This document shows positions 34,117 to 38,630 of a stretch of 38,630 nucleotides of DNA, in pieces. Origin of the DNA: Deltaproteobacteria bacterium. Lineage in GTDB: Bacteria > Desulfobacterota > Desulfobaccia > Desulfobaccales > 0-14-0-80-60-11. The first letter of the stretch is position 1; each line of letters starts with the position of its first letter. The stretch is taken from positions 1 to 38,630 of the forward strand of contig VGSW01000013.1 of assembly GCA_016874915.1 (NCBI GenBank), given 5' to 3'. The translations under genes were made by a program, and so were the position numbers. The notes beneath the pieces were generated by a model. The model saw nothing but the letters and a program-made list of their open reading frames with translations, was not told where the DNA came from and did not search any database.

Positions 34117-37100
34117 ATGAACCCCCTCGAAACCTACCTCCGGGAACTATACGACATCCGCTCCACCGGGGCGGCTACTCCTGAAACTGCCTATTATCCT
34201 CCCCTCTCCAATCTGCTCAATGAAATTGGCAAGACCCTCAAGCCCAAGGTCCGGTGCATCATCAACCTGAAAAACCGGGGAGCCGGTCTCCCGGACGGCG
34301 GCCTCTTCACTCCGGACCAGTTCAAGAAAGACTCCTCTGAACCCATTCCCACCATAGCCGCCCGTGGCGTTATCGAGGTAAAACCAACCAATGTAGACGC
34401 CTGGCTCACCGCCGAGGGGGAGCAGGTCTCCCGCTATTGGGGCAAATACCGCCAGGTATTGGTAACCAATCTGCGGGACTTCTTGTTGGTGGGCCAGGAC
34501 GCCGAAGGCCGCCAGGTGAAGCTGGAAGCCTTCCGCCTGGCCCCCACGGAAGCCGACTTCTGGAGGGAAGCTGCCCATCCCCGGCGCCTGGCCGCGGCCC
34601 AGGGAGAGCGCTGCCTCGAATTCCTCAAGCGGGTGATGCTCCAGGCCGCACCTCTGGCCTCTCCCAAGGAAGTGGCCTGGTTTTTGGCCTCCTACGCCCG
34701 GGACGCCAAGGCCCGCATCGAACAACAGGGAGCCCTCCCGGCCCTGGAAACCCTCCGGGCCGCCCTGGAGGAGGCCCTGGGCCTGAAGTTCGAGGGCACC
34801 AAGGCAGACCCGGAGAAAGGCGAGCACTTTTTCCGCTCCACCCTGGTGCAGACCATCTTCTACGGGGTCTTCTCTGCTTGGGTGCTGTGGAGCAAGAAGC
34901 ATCCCCCCACCGATTTGAAGGCAAAGTTTCGCTGGCGAGAGGCCGCCTGGCATCTCCATGTCCCCATGATTCGGGCTTTGTTCGAGCAACTGGCCACCCC
35001 CGCCAAGCTCGGCCCCCTGAACCTGGTGGAAGTCCTGGATTGGACCGAGGCCTGCCTGAACCGGGTGAGCCGGACCGACTTTTTCGCTCAATTCGAGGAA
35101 GGCCACGCGGTTCAGTATTTCTATGAGCCCTTCCTGGAAGCCTTTGACCCCAAACTCCGCAAAGACCTGGGGGTCTGGTATACCCCGCCGGAAATCGTGC
35201 AATACATGGTGGCCCGGGTGGACACAGTGCTCCGTCAGGAACTGGACATTGGCGACGGCCTGGCCGACCCCAGGGTCTACGTCCTCGACCCCTGTTGCGG
35301 CACCGGGGCGTATCTGGTGGAGGTCTTAAAAAGCATCCACGCCACCCTGCAAGCCCAGGGGGGTAACGGCCTCATGGCCCACAAGGTCAAGCTGGCCGCC
35401 CTTTCCCGGGTCTTCGGCTTTGAAATCATGCCCGCCCCCTTCGTGGTGGCCCACTTGCAGTTGGGCCTCTACCTGCAAAACCTGGGTGCGCCCCTGGCCG
35501 AGGAAACCCCCACCAGGAAGGGGGAGCGGCCCGGGGTCTATCTTACCAACGCCCTTACCGGTTGGGAGCCCCCCACCGGCCCCAAGAAACAGCTTATCTT
35601 CCCGGAGATGCAGGAGGAACGGGACGCCGCCGAAGACGTCAAAAGGGACAAGCCCATCCTGGTCATCCTGGGCAATCCCCCTTACAACGCCTTTGCCGGG
35701 GTAAGCCCTAAAGAAGAGACGGGCCTGGTGGAGCCTTACAAGGAGGGGCTGATTTCACGGTGGGGAATTAAAAAATTCAACTTGGATAATCTTTACATTC
35801 GATTTTTTGGACTGGCTGAACGGCGTATAGCTCAAATGACTGGGAAAGGAGTCGTTTCCTATATATCCATGAATACTTGGGTAAGCGAGCCTTCCTTAGT
35901 GGTCTTACGCCAACGCCTCATGAACTCTTTCGACCGATTTTGGATTGAGAACATGCACGGCGACCGAACAATCTCCGAGTATGCTCCAGACGGCAAAACG
36001 AGTGAGACTATTTTTGCTATTCCAGGCTTTTCCCCCGGTATTCGGCAAGGTATCGTGATCTCGCTTTGGGTTAAGAGCGGAAAAGGGTTACGGAAGCCAC
36101 AAATCCTTTATCGGGATAACCTTCATGCCGCCAAGGCTGTGGAACGCCGGGCCCAACTCCTGGAGAGCCTAAAAGACTCGGACTTCGGAACCCATTATCA
36201 ACCTGCGGAACCTGAGGAAAGTAACAAATTTTCCTTTCAGCCTATAGCGGTATCCGCCGCTTATATGTCTTGGCCCAGAATTGATGAATTAGCGAGTTTT
36301 AGACCAACACTTGGAATACTGGAAAATCGAAAGGAAGCCCTGATAGACATTGACAGTAGTGAACTCGAAAAAAGAATTAAGCTCTATTATGACCCAACAA
36401 TTGAATGGGATGAGCTTAAAAAGTTAGGGACAGGTTTAACTGAAGACTTCGCCAGATTTGATGCTAAGAAGACACGATTAAAAGTTCTCTCCCAAGAGGT
36501 TTTCAACAGTAATTCGATACGCAGGGTATTAATTCGCCCAATGGACTTGAGATTTTGCTATTACACATCTGTTAGACCTCTTTGGAATGAATCACGCCCA
36601 GATTACTTCATTCAATGTTGGCCCGGAAATGCTTCTCTAGTAAGCCGAAAGAAAGGAGTTGCAAGCCCTGAAGGAGTCCCTTTCCATTTCACTTCGGTTA
36701 TCGGCCTTCAGCACGCACTTCATACCGATGCCTATTATTTCACTCTCCGCCTTCGCACTTTACCTAAAAATAATCAAGGCGGACTTTTCTCTCAAGAGGC
36801 GACGGGAAAAACCAGTCCCACCGCCAATCTCTCTCCCGCCGCCCGGACTTATCTTGCGGCCCTGGGGCTACCAGACCCCGACGCCGCCCCCGACACCGCG
36901 TCTCTCATCTGGATGCACGCCCTGGCCGTGGGGTATGCCCCCGCCTACCTGACGGAGAACGCCGACGGCATCCGCCAGGACTGGCCCCGGGTGCCCTTGC
37001 CGGATACCGCCGAGGCCCTGAAGAACTCGGCCCAACTTGGCCGCCGGGTCGCCGCCCTGCTGGACACCGAAACCCAGGCGCCGGGAGTGACGGCGGGAGC

Positions 37101-37629
37101 CCTCCGGCCCGAGATGAAATTCCTGTCAGTCATCAGCAAGGAAGGGGGCGGCCCCTTGAACCCGGACGCGGGCGACCTGGCCCTCATCGCGGGGTGGGGC
37201 CATGGCGGCAAGGACGGCGTCACCATGCCGGGCAAGGGCAGAGCGGTGAAGCGGGATTATTCCCCCGAAGAACTGGCGGCCATCCGGGAGGGCGCAGCGG
37301 CCCTGGGCCTCACCGTGGAGGCGGCCCTGGAACACCTGGGAGAATCCACCTACGACATTTACCTGAACGACGCGGCCTACTGGCGCAATATCCCCGAGAA
37401 GGTCTGGAACTATTACATCGGCGGCTACCAAGTCATCAAAAAGTGGCTCTCCTACCGGGAACAGCCCCTCCTGGGCCGCCCCCTATCTCCGGATGAGGTG
37501 GAAGAAGTCACTCACATGGCCCGCCGCCTGACCGCCATCGTGCTTATGGAAACGGCGCTTAACGACAACTACCAGGCCTTGAAGAAATCAACCTACTTAT
37601 GGCAAGACAAAGAGGCTACAATTCAATAA
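34117..37629 (+). CDS. Single-chain restriction-modification enzyme (N6-adenine methylase with N-terminal nuclease)
   Basis: 1170 residues. The N-terminus looks like a PD-(D/E)xK nuclease: GAGLPDGG with D60 and RGVIEVKPT with E87/K89. A helical connector follows. The methylase core has motif I VLDPCCGTGAYLVEV (about 388) and motif IV LGNPPYN (about 518), defining an N6-adenine methyltransferase. The segment coded by about 35750-36780 is clearly AT-richer than both flanks and probably is the target-recognition region. No SF2 helicase is present, unlike type ISP enzymes, so it resembles a type IIG/IIL-like enzyme that modifies and cuts with one polypeptide. ATG 34117 is chosen for GTGAGG just upstream; a GTG at 34108 is the longer option. 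Directly follows selC, a known type of integration site. Confidence 0.88.
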   Translation: MNPLETYLRELYDIRSTGAATPETAYYPPLSNLLNEIGKTLKPKVRCIINLKNRGAGLPDGGLFTPDQFKKDSSEPIPTIAARGVIEVKPTNVDAWLTAEGEQVSRYWGKYRQVLVTNLRDFLLVGQDAEGRQVKLEAFRLAPTEADFWREAAHPRRLAAAQGERCLEFLKRVMLQAAPLASPKEVAWFLASYARDAKARIEQQGALPALETLRAALEEALGLKFEGTKADPEKGEHFFRSTLVQTIFYGVFSAWVLWSKKHPPTDLKAKFRWREAAWHLHVPMIRALFEQLATPAKLGPLNLVEVLDWTEACLNRVSRTDFFAQFEEGHAVQYFYEPFLEAFDPKLRKDLGVWYTPPEIVQYMVARVDTVLRQELDIGDGLADPRVYVLDPCCGTGAYLVEVLKSIHATLQAQGGNGLMAHKVKLAALSRVFGFEIMPAPFVVAHLQLGLYLQNLGAPLAEETPTRKGERPGVYLTNALTGWEPPTGPKKQLIFPEMQEERDAAEDVKRDKPILVILGNPPYNAFAGVSPKEETGLVEPYKEGLISRWGIKKFNLDNLYIRFFGLAERRIAQMTGKGVVSYISMNTWVSEPSLVVLRQRLMNSFDRFWIENMHGDRTISEYAPDGKTSETIFAIPGFSPGIRQGIVISLWVKSGKGLRKPQILYRDNLHAAKAVERRAQLLESLKDSDFGTHYQPAEPEESNKFSFQPIAVSAAYMSWPRIDELASFRPTLGILENRKEALIDIDSSELEKRIKLYYDPTIEWDELKKLGTGLTEDFARFDAKKTRLKVLSQEVFNSNSIRRVLIRPMDLRFCYYTSVRPLWNESRPDYFIQCWPGNASLVSRKKGVASPEGVPFHFTSVIGLQHALHTDAYYFTLRLRTLPKNNQGGLFSQEATGKTSPTANLSPAARTYLAALGLPDPDAAPDTASLIWMHALAVGYAPAYLTENADGIRQDWPRVPLPDTAEALKNSAQLGRRVAALLDTETQAPGVTAGALRPEMKFLSVISKEGGGPLNPDAGDLALIAGWGHGGKDGVTMPGKGRAVKRDYSPEELAAIREGAAALGLTVEAALEHLGESTYDIYLNDAAYWRNIPEKVWNYYIGGYQVIKKWLSYREQPLLGRPLSPDEVEEVTHMARRLTAIVLMETALNDNYQALKKSTYLWQDKEATIQ

Positions 37630-37657
37630 AAGCCAATATTAACGGTGACCTATGATT

Positions 37658-37745
37658 ACAGAAAGAGCTTGGAATCTTGCAGAGCTTTTAAAAAAACCGC
37701 CGCCCTTTCCCAGGACAAAGGGAGAATTTTGCAGGAGGCTCATGA
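37658..37745 (-). repeat. Inverted half-copy of the 14403-14489 repeat
   Basis: Reverse-complement match of about 87 bp to 14403-14489, with scattered mismatches; the shared core is CCGCCGCCCTTTCCCAGGAC then AAAGGGAGAATTTTGCA. It starts 29 bp after the restriction-modification gene. A short ACCTGAA repeat follows at 37781-37799. Confidence 0.75.
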
Positions 37746-37842
37746 AAAACCATTTCAAATCGGCAATACTCATCCTTCAACCTGAAACCTGAAACCTGCT
37801 AGCTTGCACCCGACACTTGCACAGGACTTTGCACCGACTCCC

Positions 37843-38394
37843 ATGGACTGTCTCATCGTCTTGGGGGCCAGGCTCAACGCCCGGGGGGAGCCGGGGCGGG
37901 TGGCCCGGGTGCGCCTGCTCCATGCCCTGGAGGTCTGGCGGGGCCTGGAAGGCGAACCCTATCTGCTGCTGTGCGGCGCCCCGACCCACGGCACCGGCGT
38001 CACCGAGGCCCGCTCCATGGCGGCCTTTGCCCTGGCCCACGCCGAAGAGCATTGGGGGCCGGAATTCGTGGAGCGTCTAACGGCCCGCCTCCTGTTGGAG
38101 GAGGAGAGCCACACCACCGCGGCCACGGCTCAAAACACCCTGGCCCTGGTGCAGGCCAGGGACTTCATCCGGGTAGGCCTGGTCTCCGACACCATGCACC
38201 TGCCCCGGGCCTGTTATCTCTTCCGGCGGCACTTCCGCCGTCACCGCCTGGAGCTGCACCCCCTGCCCGCCCGGGGGCTGTTGGGGCAATACTGGCGGGC
38301 CCGTCGCTATCTCTGGCTCACCCGCCTCACGCTGCGCGAAGCGGGGGCCTGGGTCAAACTGCTCGCCCGCCGGACTTTGGGGCGCGGGCCCTGA
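37843..38394 (+). CDS. YdcF/DUF218-family protein
   Basis: 183 residues from ATG 37843. The DUF218 pattern is visible: DCLIVLGARLNARGEP, PYLLLCGAPTHGTGVTEARSM, then LLEEESHTTAATAQNTLAL (the 'E..A..T..N' motif) and VGLVSDTMHLPRACYLFRRH. The C-terminal basic helix could contact the membrane. Many DUF218 proteins (YdcF, SanA) relate to envelope or SAM-binding roles; the exact role is unknown. A TTG at 37804 opens the frame earlier but adds unconserved residues. Confidence 0.85.
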   Translation: MDCLIVLGARLNARGEPGRVARVRLLHALEVWRGLEGEPYLLLCGAPTHGTGVTEARSMAAFALAHAEEHWGPEFVERLTARLLLEEESHTTAATAQNTLALVQARDFIRVGLVSDTMHLPRACYLFRRHFRRHRLELHPLPARGLLGQYWRARRYLWLTRLTLREAGAWVKLLARRTLGRGP

Positions 38395-38540
38395 GGGTTT
38401 TCCCGAGATTTTATGGGAATGAAGCCTGACGCCAATCTCCGGCGAATTCAACGCCAAGCCCCCCGGAGTCAGCCTCGGTTGCATTTGTTTTTTGCAAGGG
38501 AATAATGGCCTATTGACTCTGCTCAGGAAATAATGTAACT

Positions 38541-38630
38541 ATGTTGAATGCCAAAGCTTTTAAACAAGCCGGTTTACGAGGACATGAATCTCCTGGTCTT
38601 TCAGGAGGAATTTCAAACCGAGAGTTACTG
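38541..38630 (+). CDS. Possible 5' end of a gene running off the window
   Basis: Two open frames reach the window end: ATG 38541 (MLNAKAFKQAGLRG...) and ATG 38584 (MNLLVFQEEFQTESY). The second has GAGG 5 nt upstream and follows TTGACT at 38514-38519, a weak -35. No family can be named from so little sequence. Confidence 0.3.
   Translation, partial: MLNAKAFKQAGLRGHESPGLSGGISNRELL

Noticed and set aside
38229-38241. GCACTTCCGCC match to the 3' end of selC inside the YdcF gene, as a possible attachment-site copy
   Set aside because: Only 11 bp, within a well-conserved coding region whose codons explain it; no integrase or element boundary there.

Overview
The window looks like a GC-rich chromosomal segment of an anaerobic, probably sulfate-reducing or syntrophic member of Desulfobacterota (a Desulfobacca/Syntrophobacter-like lineage). 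This rests on inference from content: an HdrD/DsrK-like iron-sulfur protein, a DUF169 protein, a DUF362 protein with a Tat signal, PerR with KatG, a GH57 branching enzyme, LpxC (so Gram-negative), and a selenocysteine system. No rRNA or marker phylogeny is available here.

The most interesting content is selenocysteine-related. Two neighbouring minus-strand genes appear to be split by a stop, but each reads through an in-frame TGA into a continuous conserved protein. One is an HdrD/DsrK/TmcB-like protein (11502-12854), where TGA replaces the Cys of a P-E-C-G-H-A-Y-like motif. The other is an ArsM-like methyltransferase joined to an AhpD-like carboxymuconolactone decarboxylase domain (10263-11366), where TGA falls at the conserved ArsM-type Cys. 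Each TGA is followed by a stem-loop with a G-initiated apical loop 23-24 nt downstream, as expected for a bacterial SECIS. The same window encodes selC, the tRNA-Sec with anticodon TCA (33826-33923). Ordinary gene calling would report four truncated proteins here.

Layout. 1-4.6 kb: a 5'-truncated superfamily I helicase-nuclease and an AlbA_2/Schlafen-type ATPase regulator, which look like defence-island remains. 4.8-5.7 kb: tRNA-Asn, a miniature inverted-repeat element and a decayed IS4-type transposase. 5.7-8.9 kb: perR and katG with a near-consensus PerR box between them. 8.9-9.8 kb: a gene-free stretch with nested repeats. 9.8-12.9 kb: an ABM-domain protein and the two selenoprotein genes. 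13.2-17.1 kb: an aldehyde dehydrogenase relative, a DUF169 protein and a Tat-exported DUF362 protein, interrupted by a repeat cluster. 17.2-23.1 kb (minus): methyltransferase, lpxC, GH57 branching enzyme and pyruvate kinase. 23.3-28.9 kb: a zinc-ribbon protein, a hypothetical protein, a NarL-type response regulator, and the operon mnmA-mtaB-alpha/beta hydrolase. 28.9-30.7 kb: a tight, AT-rich cassette of three unrecognised genes, probably acquired. 31.2-32.9 kb: PilZ protein, orphan ParA and its overlapping partner. 32.9-33.8 kb: triple-nested repeats. 33.8-38.4 kb: selC, a single-chain restriction-modification enzyme directly downstream of it with a compositionally foreign specificity segment, and a YdcF-family protein.

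Several small repeat families recur (GCATTGGCGCTAACTTAAG ends, AGGCTCTTGCAAAA ends, GGTGCGT palindromes, C-rich inverted repeats). They are often inserted into each other, indicating a genome with active or recently active miniature elements.
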